Below are positions 1 to 8,992 of a DNA stretch of 64,000 bases, piece by piece. The stretch is from DASPWW01 sp963803425 (GTDB lineage Bacteria; Actinomycetota; Thermoleophilia; Solirubrobacterales; 70-9), in contig CAWDMA010000002.1 of assembly GCA_963803425.1 (NCBI GenBank), positions 186,001-250,000 on the forward strand, read 5' to 3'. The position numbers and the translations under genes are program-made. The number at the start of each line of letters is the position of its first letter. The first letter of the stretch is position 1. Under the pieces are notes generated by a model that worked only from the letters and a program-made list of their open reading frames with translations, was not told the origin of the DNA and did no database searches.

Positions 1-499
1 TCCAGAACATCCTGCTCAGGTCGGTGTTGGACGACAGCGCCGGCTCCGGACGCAGCCCGGCGCCGCGCTCCGCGGAGAAGGTGGTGCCCGACTTGATCTC
101 GATCACGCGGGCGACGTCCACGTCCGCGATCGCGGGCTGCCCGTCGAGTCGAGCGGCGGCGATCGACACGCACGCCGACTCGAGCCCCGCCATCGCCGGC
201 CGGGTCCCGTCGATCGGGTCGACAACCAGCACCCACTCGGGCTCGCCCCCAGGTGTGACCAGCCCCCTGTCCTCGGAGTAGAACGCGACGTGCGGGGCGC
301 GCTCGGCGAGGAATCGCTCCATCAGCGACTCGGCCCGCTCGTCGATCTCGAAGGTGACGTCGCCGCCCGCGCCGCGGCCGCCCGGGGCGGTGGTGACGTG
401 GCCGCGACCCTCGTGGCTGCCGAGCAGCGGCAGCACCTCCGCACGCAGCGCCGCCCCGAGCTCGTCCGCAACCGCGGCGATCGACGCCCGGTCGCTCAC
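1..499 (-). CDS. Inositol monophosphatase family protein (3' end cut by window edge)
   Basis: Mg2+-dependent sugar or inositol phosphate phosphatase of the FIG/IMPase superfamily. About 166 residues are visible and the C-terminal third lies outside the window. The family metal-site motif is clear as WVLVVDPIDGTRPAMAG near residues 93-109; the usual asparagine after DGT is replaced by RP, as in a distinct actinobacterial subgroup. An upstream FEIDERAE segment matches the family's D-x-x-A/E helix. The GTG start at 499 lies two bases after the stop of the protease gene, so it is the last visible gene of the two-component/protease operon. The reading frame is intact, unlike its two upstream neighbours. 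The exact substrate (inositol-1-phosphate, histidinol phosphate or a sugar bisphosphate) cannot be told from this fragment. Confidence 0.8.
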   Translation of the reverse strand, partial: MSDRASIAAVADELGAALRAEVLPLLGSHEGRGHVTTAPGGRGAGGDVTFEIDERAESLMERFLAERAPHVAFYSEDRGLVTPGGEPEWVLVVDPIDGTRPAMAGLESACVSIAAARLDGQPAIADVDVARVIEIKSGTTFSAERGAGLRPEPALSSNTDLSRMFW

Positions 500-501
500 G
501 G

Positions 502-1701
502 CTATCCGGGCGCCTGCTGGGGGCGTTCCCCGAGCTTCACATCGACGTCCTCCGTGGAGCCGTCGCGAAGCAGCTCGACGGTGACGGTGTCGCCCGGACT
601 GTGCTCGGAGATCGCCTGGGCGAGGTCGGACTCGGCGACGACCGGCTTCCCGTCGACCGACACGATCACGTCGCCGCCGGTCGTCACCTGCGCCCCCTGG
701 AAGCGGAGCTCGCCGTCGCCCGCCGTGATCCCGGCGTCGTCGGCGGGACCGTCGGGCGTGACGTCGACCACCAGCGCCCCCCGCGGGGCGTCGATCCCGA
801 GCCGGTCCGCAAGCTGCGGGTACAGCGCGTTGGTGGTGACGCCGAGGAACGCGTACTCGCGGATCCCCGGCGCGAAGCTGCTCGATGGAGCGACGCACCG
901 CATCGATAGGGACGGCGAAGCCGACGCCCTCGTTAGCCCCCGAGGCCGTCGTCGATCTGCTGGTTGATCCCGATCACCTTCCCCTCTGCGTCGAGCAGCG
1001 GCCCGCCCGAGTTCCCAGGGTTGATCGAGGCATCGGTCTGGATCGCCCCGTCGATCGTGAAGTCGGTCAGCGACTCGATCGACCGGTCGGTGGCGGAGAT
1101 GACGCCGACCGACAGCGACTGCTCCTCGCCGAACGGGCTGCCGATCGCGGCCACCGGCTGGCCCACCTCGATCTCGGAGCTGCTGCCGAGATCGAGCGGG
1201 ATCAGCTTCAGTCCCTCGGGGTCGACCTTGCAGCAGGGCGACGTCGACGAACGGGTCGAACCCGACGACGTCGGCCTTGACCCGGTTGCGATCGGCGAAC
1301 TCGACGTACACCTGGTCCGCCTCGTGGATGCTTGCGCTGGAGCCGACGCCTCGGCGTCGGTGACGACGTGCGCGTTGGTGACGATCTCGCCGCCATCGCT
1401 GAGCACGAACCCGGAACCCTGCCCGGCGGCGCGCCCTCCGCCGAGCGGGCCCCCACCGCCTCCGTTGAACACGGACAGCACCGTGACCACGCCGGGAGCG
1501 GCCTCGGTCGTACACCGACTGCGGGTCGAACGCCCCCTCGGATGCGTCCACGATCACCCGCTCCCGGGTCCCCTTCTCGGCGGAGACCGTGGTCGTCGTC
1601 GACCCGCTCGTCGTCGCTTCCGCAGGCCCCGACCGCGATCGCGGCAGCGGCGAGCAGGACCCCGAGCGCGATCGCGCCCGGACGGCGGGCGGCGGGCTCA
1701 T
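502..1701 (-). CDS. HtrA/DegP-type trypsin-like serine protease with PDZ domain (frame-broken)
   Basis: Envelope quality-control protease: lipoprotein-type signal, trypsin-like domain, one C-terminal PDZ domain. The catalytic triad is present but spread over different frames: His in TNAHVV (about 1370), Asp in DPFVDVALL (about 1245), Ser in INPGNSGGPL (about 1011). The PDZ part reads YAFLGVTTNA through to VDVKLGERPQ and ends with TAG at 502. At least four single-base shifts are needed, near 870, 930, 1230 and 1350, plus one just after the start. In the shifted frame the N-terminus reads GVLLAAAAIAVGACGSDD, a signal with lipobox Cys. ATG 1701 overlaps the kinase stop as ATGA, which fixes the start. 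All domain elements survive in order, so consensus errors are likelier than a dead gene. Confidence 0.8.
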   Translation of the reverse strand: MSPPPAVRARSRSGSCSPLPRSRSGPAEATTSGSTTTTVSAEKGTRERVIVDASEGAFDPQSVYDRGRSRRGHGAVRVQRRRWGPARRRARRRAGFRVRAQRWRRDRHQRARRHRRRGVGSSASIHEADQVYVEFADRNRVKADVVGFDPFVDVALLQGRPRGTEADPARSRQQLRDRGGPAGGRDRQPVRRGAVAVGRRHLRHRPVDRVADRLHDRRGDPDRCLDQPWELGRAAARRRGEGDRDQPADRRRPRGLTRASASPSLSMRCVAPSSSFAPGIREYAFLGVTTNALYPQLADRLGIDAPRGALVVDVTPDGPADDAGITAGDGELRFQGAQVTTGGDVIVSVDGKPVVAESDLAQAISEHSPGDTVTVELLRDGSTEDVDVKLGERPQQAPG

Positions 1702-3136
1702 CCGGCGTCGGCCGCCGCGGCGGGCGAGCGAAGGCGTGAACGCGGTTCCGCCGCGGCGCGAGACAGCTTCGAGCCCGCCGTTCATCCGCTCCGCGAGCTC
1801 GTGCGCGATCGCCAGGCCCAGCCCGGAGCCGGCGCGCCCGTCGCCGGTGTAGAAGCGCTCGAAGACGCGGTCGACCGAGCGCCCGGTCGATCCCCGGGCC
1901 CGTCGTCTGTGACGACGAGCCGCGCGCTCCCGTCCCCCTGCTCCGTGATGACGGAGATCGCGGTTCCCCTCGGCGTGTGAGTGAGGGCGTTGTCGAGCAG
2001 GATACGGATGATCTGCGCGACCCGATCGGGGTCGGCGCGCGCGACCGCCGGCCCGGCTCGCGGAATCAGCTCCAGGTCGGAGCTCGTGCGCGGTCCGCCG
2101 ACGGGCCCGAACTCGGCGGCGATCCGCTCCGGCGAGCCCGGCCCAGGTCGACCTCTCGCGGGTGAGCTCGATCGCGTCGGCGTCGAGCTTCGAGAGGTCG
2201 AGCAGGTCGGTCGGTCAGCTTCGTCAGGCGGTCGATCTGCCCGCGCATCGTCCCGCACGAACTCCCGCTGCGATGCGGGGTCCGGCTCGCTCGTGCTCGA
2301 GCAGCTCGACGAACCCGCCGAGCGAGAAGATCGGCGTGCGGAGCTCGTGCGAGGCGTTGGCGATGAACTCCCTGCGCGCGTTGTCGAGCCGCGCCAGCCG
2401 GCGCTGCATCTCGTTGAAGGTGCAGCGCGAGCTGGCCGACCTCGTCCGACGAGTCGACCGGGATCGGGACCTGGAAGTCGCCCTCGCGCGACCTGCTCGG
2501 CCGCCTGCTCGAGCCGGCGCAGCCGCCGGGAGTGGGCGCGGGCGGCGAAGTAGCCGGCGAGCAGCGCGGCGGCGAGCGCGATCGCGCCGGCGATCAGGAT
2601 CTGGCGGCGGATCAGCGCGACGTTGTCGTCGACGTCGTCCAGCGATGTGGTCAGCGACCAGCGCCCACCGCGGCCGTCCGCCCGTCCCCACCGCGATCGC
2701 CGAGGAGCCCAGCTCCGTGCCCGCGAGGCGCTCCACCGAGGAGCTCGACCGTCCCGGTCGACCGCCGCCGCCTCCGCGGCCGCGTACCGGGGGCGACCGC
2801 GGTCCGCTCCCGGGCCGAGTCGCTGATCACGAACGCCGGGACCGCTCCGGCGGCGCTCTGCTCGAGCCCGAGCAGGGTCGTCCGGGAGTCGGTCCGCCGG
2901 GCGATGTCGCGAACCATCCTCCGCACCTTCGGCTGGCTCGGGCCGCGGAGCATCGCCGCCCGGACGCGGGTCGACTGCGCGTGCGCCGCGGCGCCCTCGA
3001 GCCGGGTGAGCCGCTCGGCGGTGAGGCTGGAGCGGAGCTGCGGGACCACGTACAGGTAGACGAACCCGACCGCCGCCGTGGTGATCGCGAAGAACAGCAG
3101 CACGAGCCGGTTGCGGACGCTGTTAAGCGGCGTCAT
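1698..3136 (-). CDS. Sensor histidine kinase (frame-broken)
   Basis: Membrane sensor kinase, partner of the response regulator immediately upstream, whose 3' end it overlaps by 14 nt. The N-terminus has one membrane segment (RLVLLFFAITTAAVGFVYL) followed by an extracytoplasmic sensor region of about 140 residues. Dimerisation/phospho-acceptor box ANASHELRTPI lies near 2348, the N box LLDNALTHTPRG near 1985, and the G1 box VTDDGPG near 1905. The last residues, AERMNGGLEAVSRRGGTAFT, are the usual HATPase C-terminus. Several indels between about 1.7 and 2.75 kb throw these boxes into different frames. The full span matches a normal-length kinase of about 480 residues. Whether the kinase is functional depends on resequencing. 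Confidence 0.8.
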
Positions 3137-3830
3137 CCCGGAACCGGTAGCCGACGCCCCGCTCCGTGAACAGGTAGGCGGGGCGCTTCGGGTCCCGCTC
3201 CAGCTTCTCGCGCAGGTGCCTGATGTGCACGTCTATCGTGCGCGGATCGCGATACCCGGAGTTCCCCCAGATCCGCTCCAGAAGCGCCTCGCGCGACAGC
3301 ACCCGTCCCGGACTGGACGCGAGCGCGCCGAGGATCTCGAACTCGACGTAGGTGAGCCGCACCGGCCGGTCGGCGAGCGTCACCCGGTGGCGCTCGAAGT
3401 CGAGCCGCAGCTCGCCGGCGAGGATCGGCTCCCGCTCGGCGGCGGCAGCCCCCAGCATCTCGATCCTGCGGAGCGAGGCCCGGACGCGGCTGCGGAACTC
3501 GCGCACCGAGAACGGCTTGGTGATGTAGTCGTCCGCGCCGGTCTCCAGCCCGAGCACCTTGTCGGTCTCGTCGTCGCGCGCCGTGAGCATGATGATCGGG
3601 ACCTGACTGCGGGCGCGGAGGCGGCGGCACACCTCGATCCCGTCGAGCCCCGGCAGCATGATGTCCAGGACGACCAGGTCGAAGCGCTGCGCGGAGAACA
3701 GGTCGAGCGCCTCGCGCCCGTCACGCGCGGAGACCACGTCGTACCCGTCCCTGCGCAGCGGGTATGAGAGCAGCTTCTGGATCGCCTGCTCGTCGTCCAC
3801 CAGGAGGATTCGAGCCGATCCATCGGCCAT
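3123..3830 (-). CDS. OmpR/PhoB-family response regulator
   Basis: DNA-binding response regulator of 235 residues. The receiver domain (about residues 5-120) begins ARILLVDDEQAIQ, has the phospho-acceptor Asp in VVLDIMLPG, the Thr in IIMLTARDD and the Lys in ITKPFSVRE. The winged-helix domain (about 135-232) ends in the typical DVHIRHLREKLE ... RGVGYRFRD recognition region. ATG at 3830 is chosen because MADGSARILL places the receiver directly at the N-terminus; an upstream in-frame start would add 14 unconserved residues. It heads the operon with the histidine kinase, HtrA-like protease and phosphatase, the arrangement expected of an envelope-stress two-component system. The frame is intact. 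Confidence 0.95.
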   Translation of the reverse strand: MADGSARILLVDDEQAIQKLLSYPLRRDGYDVVSARDGREALDLFSAQRFDLVVLDIMLPGLDGIEVCRRLRARSQVPIIMLTARDDETDKVLGLETGADDYITKPFSVREFRSRVRASLRRIEMLGAAAAEREPILAGELRLDFERHRVTLADRPVRLTYVEFEILGALASSPGRVLSREALLERIWGNSGYRDPRTIDVHIRHLREKLERDPKRPAYLFTERGVGYRFRDDAA

Positions 3831-3876
3831 CCGCACAGAGTAGTTCGGAGCAGCCAGGCCCCCCGACGCCAACCGC

Positions 3877-5643
3877 TTGATCGACCAGCGCCTGTACCGG
3901 CTTTCGTTCGCCCCCGCCGTGGTCGGCGGTGATCGTGCTGCTGTTCTCGCTGGCGCCGATTCCAGCGCCGCTCAGCGCTCCGCTCACTCTCGACCAGTTC
4001 GACGAGACCGCCGCGCGAGCAGACCGCGAAGCAGATTCTCGGTGTCGCCCCGCAGCCCACCCCGGGGAGCGACGGGGACGCCGCGATCGCCGACATCGTC
4101 ACGAAGCGGTTCACCGAGATCCCAGCGCCGAGGTATCCGAGCAGTCCTTCTCGTCCAGCTTCGACGGCGGCGACGTGGAGCTCCGCAACGTGATCGCCAC
4201 CCTTCCGGGCCAGTCGGAGCGACAGGTGGTGGTGCTCGCCCCCGGGACTCGGTCACCGGGGCCGGAGCGCCGTCGAGCGCCGCGGCGACCGCCGTGCTGC
4301 TGGACGTCGCCGATACGTTCGGGGGCGCAGCCCATCGAAAGACGCTCGTGTTCGTCTCCACCCCGGCCGCCACGGACGGCGCCACCGGCGCCCGCGAGTT
4401 CGCCGACGCATACCCGGAGCGCGACATGATCGACGCGGCTGTGGTCGTGTCGCAGCCCGGGGCGCTGGAGCCCGAGCCGCCGTTCGTGATCCCATGGTCG
4501 GCGGGGAGGCAGAGCACGGCGATCCAGCTCACCCGGACCGCGGCCGACATCGTCTCGTCGGAGGTGGGCCGCCCCGCCGGGATCGAGACCGGCCTTGCCG
4601 AGCTGCTCCGGCTCGCCTTCCCGATCGGGCTCGGGGAGCAGGCGCCGCTGATCGAGGCGGGGCTGAACGCGATCGCAATCAGCTCTCACGGGGAGCGGCC
4701 GATTCCCGCGGTCACGGACGGTCTCGACTCGCTTTCCGCGAGGAGCATGGCTGACTTCGGGCAGGCGACGCAGACGATCGTGCTGGCGCTCGACTCGCAC
4801 GCCGGGCCGCCGCAGCACGGGCCCGGCACCTACGTGAACTTTGCTGGCAACCTGATCCCGGGGTGGTCGCTCGCGCTGGTCTCGCTGACGCTGCTGCTGC
4901 CCGCCGCGGTCGCTGCCGGCGACGGATTCGCCCGTGCGATTCGGCGCGGCCGGGCTCGCTCCCGGGACATCGGGTGGGTGATCGGGCGCGCACTGCCGTT
5001 CCTGGGGGTGCTGCTGCTGGCGTGGGTGCTCGCGGTGGTCGGCCTGCTTCCATCGCCGCGCTTCCCGTACGACCCGGCCCGGTTCGGGTTCGGGTGGCGG
5101 GCGGCGATCGTCACCCTGGTGCTCGGCGCCGCGCTGATCGGGGCCTGGATCGCGACCCGCCCGCTGCGGGTCCCCCGGGGCGCCGACCCGGAGGGCCTGC
5201 CGCCGGCGATCGGCGTCGTCGCGTCCGTCGCCGCACTCGCGATCTGGGTGCTCAACCCGTTTCTCGCGTTCGGCGTCGTCCCCGCCGCGCACGCGTGGCT
5301 CGCCGGCACCATGAAGAGCCCGGTGGCGCGGTTCGGCGCCACCGTGGCAGCGATCGGGGCGGCGTTGCTCCCCGGCCTGGTGGTGTTGATATGGCTCTCC
5401 GGGAAGCTCGCGGTGGGGCTCGCGGCGCCGTGGCACGCACTGATGATGCTCGCCGCCGGGCAGCTCGGATCCGGCCAGGCGCTGCTCGGATGCCTGCTCG
5501 GCGGATCGCTGGCCGCGATCCTGGCGGTCGCGCTGGCGCCACCGGCGGAGCAGGTCGAGCCCGAGATCGACGTGCGTCGGAGCCCGGGCGGTTCCGGCCG
5601 CAGTCGCTCAGGGGTAGACGGATCTCCGATGGAAGAGCGCTAA
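3877..5643 (+). CDS. M28-like pseudopeptidase with C-terminal polytopic membrane domain (5' part frame-broken)
   Basis: Integral membrane protein: an N-terminal hydrophobic segment, an extracytoplasmic M28 aminopeptidase-like domain, then about seven membrane helices from 4.85 to 5.55 kb. The M28 fold is recognisable (NVIATLPGQ, VVVLA, SAAATAVLLDVADTF, RKTLVFVST, GATGAREFAD, GLNAIAISSHGE), but zinc-ligand positions have changed: the HxD of active enzymes reads PRD, the ADDNASG loop reads GAPSSAA, and the catalytic Glu-Glu is absent. It is therefore probably not a peptidase. Three frame changes occur between 3.93 and 4.26 kb. A TTG at 3877 or a GTG at 3929, just before the hydrophobic segment VIVLLFSLAPI, could be the start. 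It is divergent from the response-regulator operon. The layout recalls the eukaryotic GAA1 subunit, an analogy only. Confidence 0.6.
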   Translation: MIDQRLYRLSFAPAVVGGDRAAVLAGADSSAAQRSAHSRPVRRDRRASRPRSRFSVSPRSPPRGATGTPRSPTSSRSGSPRSQRRGIRAVLLVQLRRRRRGAPQRDRHPSGPVGATGGGARPRDSVTGAGAPSSAAATAVLLDVADTFGGAAHRKTLVFVSTPAATDGATGAREFADAYPERDMIDAAVVVSQPGALEPEPPFVIPWSAGRQSTAIQLTRTAADIVSSEVGRPAGIETGLAELLRLAFPIGLGEQAPLIEAGLNAIAISSHGERPIPAVTDGLDSLSARSMADFGQATQTIVLALDSHAGPPQHGPGTYVNFAGNLIPGWSLALVSLTLLLPAAVAAGDGFARAIRRGRARSRDIGWVIGRALPFLGVLLLAWVLAVVGLLPSPRFPYDPARFGFGWRAAIVTLVLGAALIGAWIATRPLRVPRGADPEGLPPAIGVVASVAALAIWVLNPFLAFGVVPAAHAWLAGTMKSPVARFGATVAAIGAALLPGLVVLIWLSGKLAVGLAAPWHALMMLAAGQLGSGQALLGCLLGGSLAAILAVALAPPAEQVEPEIDVRRSPGGSGRSRSGVDGSPMEER

Positions 5644-5679
5644 CGGTGAGCGGGCGATCCGCCGATAGGGGAGTCGAGC

Positions 5680-5928
5680 ATGCCCGACGAAGCCGACACC
5701 GACGAGGGACGGGTGAGCGCGCTGCGGCGCCGGATCCAGGCGGGTGAGTACGCCGTCAACGCGAACAGCCTGGCGACGACGATCGTGCACAAGCTGCGCG
5801 AGATCAACCGCGCTCGGCAGCTGATCGTCGCGCCCGAAGATGATCGAAGCCCCCGGCCGGCAAGCTCGAGCCATCCGGGCGGCGAATCAGGACCCCCGGA
5901 TCGTCCGCAGTCCGGCCGATCACCGTGA
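5680..5928 (+). CDS. FlgM-like small protein
   Basis: Short acidic protein of up to 82 residues whose central segment RVSALRRRIQAGEYAVNANS then LATTIV resembles the sigma-28-binding C-terminal helix region of the anti-sigma factor FlgM. It lies 36 nt after the M28-like gene with a GGGGAG Shine-Dalgarno sequence before ATG 5680. The last 40 residues are low-complexity and overlap the convergent thiL gene by 125 nt, so the true stop may be near 5845 if a base is wrong there. No flagellar gene or sigma-28 gene is visible in the window. It could regulate another sigma factor or merely share the fold. Similarity judged by eye. Confidence 0.5.
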   Translation: MPDEADTDEGRVSALRRRIQAGEYAVNANSLATTIVHKLREINRARQLIVAPEDDRSPRPASSSHPGGESGPPDRPQSGRSP

Positions 5929-6832
5929 GCCGCGCGCCTGCCCGCGAGCAGGCTTCGACGGCCGCCTCGGTGCGGTCGGGCGGCATCGTCACCAGCAGCT
6001 CGTAGTCCTCGCCGCCGCCGACCGCGAGATCGGCCGGATCGAGACCCGCCGCGCCCGCCACCTCTTCGACCCCGTCCTGGATCGGGATCCGTTCCAGCTC
6101 GATCTCGACGCCGACCCCGCTGGCCGCGGCGATCTGCCCGGCGTCCCCGCCGAGCCCGTCGCTGAGGTCGATCATCGCGCTCGCGCCCACGGCCGCCAGC
6201 GCCGCCCCCGCCGCGATCCTCGGTCGCGGCTCGAGCTGACGGCTACGCAGCTCGGCACCGACCGCCTCGTCGAGATCGACGCCGAGATCGGGGCGGTCGA
6301 GCAGAACGAGGCCCGCGGCGGCCCCGCCGAGGTGCCCCGTCACCGCCACCGCATCCCCGACGTCGGCGCCGTCGCGCCCGACGACGGCGTCGGCGGATCG
6401 AGCGTGCCCGACCACGGTGACGCTGACGAACAGCGCAGGCGCGGCGGTCACGTCGCCGCCGATCACCGCCGTCCCCGTCTCAGCCGCAAGCGCCGCGAGG
6501 CCGTCGCACAGCTCCAGGCACTCGGCCTCGCCGGCATCCTCCGGGACGCCGAGCACCACGTAGCCCTCACCGGCCGCCGCTCCCATCGCCGCCAGGTCGG
6601 AGAGCGCCGCCGCCAGCGCCTTGTGCCCGACCGAGCGCATCGTGGCCGAGCCGCGCCGGAAGTGGACCCCCTCGACGATCGCGTCGACCGAGGTCACGGT
6701 CGCCCCGGCCGGCTCGACCACCGCCGCGTCGTCCCCGATCCCTACTCGAACCTCGGCGCGCCCGCCTGACGGCGCCTGAGCGAGCCGCTCGGCGATCGCG
6801 GCGATCAGGTCGAACTCCCCTCCTGTTCGCAT
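5804..6832 (-). CDS. thiL: Thiamine-monophosphate kinase
   Basis: ATP-dependent phosphorylation of thiamine monophosphate to thiamine pyrophosphate, the last step of cofactor synthesis, cytoplasmic. The 342-residue length is normal. Family features are clear: VGIGDDAAVV (ATP/Mg site), SVDAIVEGVHFR, the GHKALAAALSDLAAMGA helix, VTGHLGGAAAGL, MIDLSDGLGGD and VGGGEDYELL. ATG 6832 is preferred over the ATG 18 bases upstream because MRTGGEFDLIAAIAERL matches the usual N-terminus (GEFxLIxxI). The extreme C-terminus (RARRSAAERG) is atypical and overlaps the convergent FlgM-like gene, so one base near 5.83 kb may be wrong. No TPP riboswitch or other thiamine gene is visible nearby. Confidence 0.95.
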   Translation of the reverse strand: MRTGGEFDLIAAIAERLAQAPSGGRAEVRVGIGDDAAVVEPAGATVTSVDAIVEGVHFRRGSATMRSVGHKALAAALSDLAAMGAAAGEGYVVLGVPEDAGEAECLELCDGLAALAAETGTAVIGGDVTAAPALFVSVTVVGHARSADAVVGRDGADVGDAVAVTGHLGGAAAGLVLLDRPDLGVDLDEAVGAELRSRQLEPRPRIAAGAALAAVGASAMIDLSDGLGGDAGQIAAASGVGVEIELERIPIQDGVEEVAGAAGLDPADLAVGGGEDYELLVTMPPDRTEAAVEACSRAGARLTVIGRTADDPGVLIRRPDGSSLPAGGFDHLRARRSAAERG

Positions 6833-6871
6833 CTGGGGCCGGCGCTCCACGGCGCTCCAGCCTGACGCGCG

Positions 6872-8929
6872 CTAGTTCCCGGGGGCCGGCTGGGCGCCGT
6901 TCTGGAGCCCGGGCGCGTACGCGCCCGTGTCGGCACCGCCGGTGTCGGTGGTCGTGTCGGGTGTCGTCGTCGTGCCGTACGACCCCGAGTCGTAGGAGGA
7001 GCGCTTCGAGCCGTTGGTCGAGTACTTGCCGTAGAACGGCTGGAACTCGACCGGGTCCTGCGGCTTCGGGAAGTCGCCGCAGAAGTCTCCCTTCGCGGTC
7101 AGCATGTAGTCGTGCCAGATCGGCGCCGCGAGCGTGCCGCCGAACGCGTTCGTGCCGAGCGAGGAGCGCGCGTTCGGGTGCCCGACCCAGACCGCCGTCG
7201 ACAGCTTCGGCGTGTAGCCCACGAACCAGGCGTCGGTGTAGTCGTCCGTGGTCCCGGTCTTCCCGGCCTGCGGGCAGCCGATGTTCGCCGCCGTCCCGGT
7301 GCCGCCGCTGACCACGCCCTTGAGCACGTCCGTGACCTCGTAGGCGACGCCGTCCGAGAACACCCGCTCGCGGTCCCCCTGCTTGGGCTCGTCGGAGTCC
7401 CCGTTGGGGAACTCCACCTTCGTGATCGCGCGCGGCGTGTTGCGGATCCCGCCGTCGGCGAGGGTCGCGTACCCGTTCGCCATCTCCAGCGGAGTGACGC
7501 CGATCCTGAGGCCGCCGATCCCCTCGGCGGGGACGGCGTCGAGCGTCGTCTCGATCCCCATGTCGTAGGCGGTGTCGCGAACGTTCTCGGGGCCGAGGTC
7601 GAGGTCGAGCTGGGCGAACACCGTGTTGTCGGAGGCGACGGTCGCCTGGCGGATCGTGAGCGGGCAGTTGCACTCCGTCCCCTCGGCGGTGTCCACCTCC
7701 CACTTCCCGTACTCGGGCAGGTTCAGGTCGAGGTGCTTGGACTCGTAGCTGGTCGTGTCCGGGTCGACCCCCTCGCGGATCGCGGTGGTGAGCACGTACG
7801 CCTTCATCGCCGATCCCGGCTGGCGGTGGCCCTGGGCGGCAAGGTTGAAGTTGCTCTGGCTGTAGGAGCCCGACGACGCCATCGCGACGATGTCCCCGTT
7901 CGCGGGGTTGATCGAGACGACGGCCGCCGCCGGGTCCGAGGTGTAGCCGTGTGCGACGATCGCCTGCTTGGCGGCCTCCTGCAGCGCCGGCTGGATCGTG
8001 GTGTGGACCTGCAGGCCCCCCTGCCGAACCGTGGCCACCCCGTAGCGGCTGATCAGCTCCTGCTGCACGTAGTCGAAGAAGTAGGGCTCGCGGATCGTCT
8101 CGTAGCGGTAGCCCCGCTCCAGGCCGAGCCCCGCATGGGAGGCCCGGTCGGCCTTGCGGCCGGAGATGTAGCCCTGCTCCGCCATCTTCTGCAGCACCTC
8201 GTTGCGGCGCTCGATCGCCCCGGTCGGGTTGATGAACGGGTTGAACCGCGACGGCGACTGCGGCAGCCCCGCGAGCAGCGCGGACTCGGTCAGCTTCAGG
8301 TCTTTGGCCGACTTGTTGAAGTAGGTCTGCGAGGCCGCCTCGACGCCGACCGACGTGCGGCCGTCGATCGTCCCGTAGGAGGCGGTGTTCAGGTACTGGC
8401 CCAGGATCCACTGCTTGGAGTGGGCGTTCTCGAGCTCCTCGGCGAGCGTCGCCTCGCGGATCTTCCGCTCGATGTCGCGCTGCGGGTCGCTGATGTACAG
8501 GTTGCGGACGAGCTGCTGGGTGATCGTCGATCCCCCCTGCACGACCTTCCCGGCCTGGAGGTTCTCGATGGCGGCTCGCGCGATCGAGCTCGGGTCGACT
8601 CCCCCGTGCTCGTAGAAGCGCTCGTCCTCGATCGCGACCGTCGCGTCCTTCAGCTCCGCGGGGATCTCGTCGTAGGCGATCGGGGTGCGCGACTCATCCG
8701 ACTGGATGTAGCCGAGCCGGGACCCGTCCGCGGCGTACACGGCGGAGCTGGTGCCGCGGTCGATCGGCTTCAGCTGGTCGATCGGCGGGGCCTCCGCGGC
8801 CACGCTCAGCACCCAGATCCCCATGCTGAGCACGCCGATCGCGCCGATCGAGCCGATCACGCCTATCCCGAGGAGGATCTTGCCGCGCTTCCTGCCCCGC
8901 CGGTGCCTTCTCCGCGCATGCTGCGTCAT
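6872..8929 (-). CDS. Class A penicillin-binding protein (PBP1A-like)
   Basis: Bifunctional peptidoglycan synthase, 685 residues, anchored by one N-terminal membrane helix (about 18-42) after a strongly basic cytoplasmic tail. The GT51 glycosyltransferase domain has catalytic Glu in EDERFYEHGG (about 101) and the GGSTITQQLVRN motif. The transpeptidase domain has the SxxK motif in PGSAMK (Ser about 373), SDN in VASDNTVFAQ, and KTGTT near residue 550. The tail after about 640 is a Ser/Thr/Gly/Asp-rich disordered stretch, common in actinobacterial PBPs. ATG 8929 is chosen over an upstream in-frame start because it leaves a typical basic tail. It is downstream of mscS on the same strand, 63 nt away. 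Confidence 0.95.
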   Translation of the reverse strand: MTQHARRRHRRGRKRGKILLGIGVIGSIGAIGVLSMGIWVLSVAAEAPPIDQLKPIDRGTSSAVYAADGSRLGYIQSDESRTPIAYDEIPAELKDATVAIEDERFYEHGGVDPSSIARAAIENLQAGKVVQGGSTITQQLVRNLYISDPQRDIERKIREATLAEELENAHSKQWILGQYLNTASYGTIDGRTSVGVEAASQTYFNKSAKDLKLTESALLAGLPQSPSRFNPFINPTGAIERRNEVLQKMAEQGYISGRKADRASHAGLGLERGYRYETIREPYFFDYVQQELISRYGVATVRQGGLQVHTTIQPALQEAAKQAIVAHGYTSDPAAAVVSINPANGDIVAMASSGSYSQSNFNLAAQGHRQPGSAMKAYVLTTAIREGVDPDTTSYESKHLDLNLPEYGKWEVDTAEGTECNCPLTIRQATVASDNTVFAQLDLDLGPENVRDTAYDMGIETTLDAVPAEGIGGLRIGVTPLEMANGYATLADGGIRNTPRAITKVEFPNGDSDEPKQGDRERVFSDGVAYEVTDVLKGVVSGGTGTAANIGCPQAGKTGTTDDYTDAWFVGYTPKLSTAVWVGHPNARSSLGTNAFGGTLAAPIWHDYMLTAKGDFCGDFPKPQDPVEFQPFYGKYSTNGSKRSSYDSGSYGTTTTPDTTTDTGGADTGAYAPGLQNGAQPAPGN

Positions 8930-8992
8930 AGCCCGGAAAGGGTAGCCAGGTGGGATCGTCGGGTGGCGCGCCCGGGCGGCGCGCAAGAACTC

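Noticed and set aside
502..3136. True pseudogenisation of the protease and kinase
   Set aside because: All motifs occur in order with normal spacing and only single-base shifts; consensus error is simpler, though not proven.
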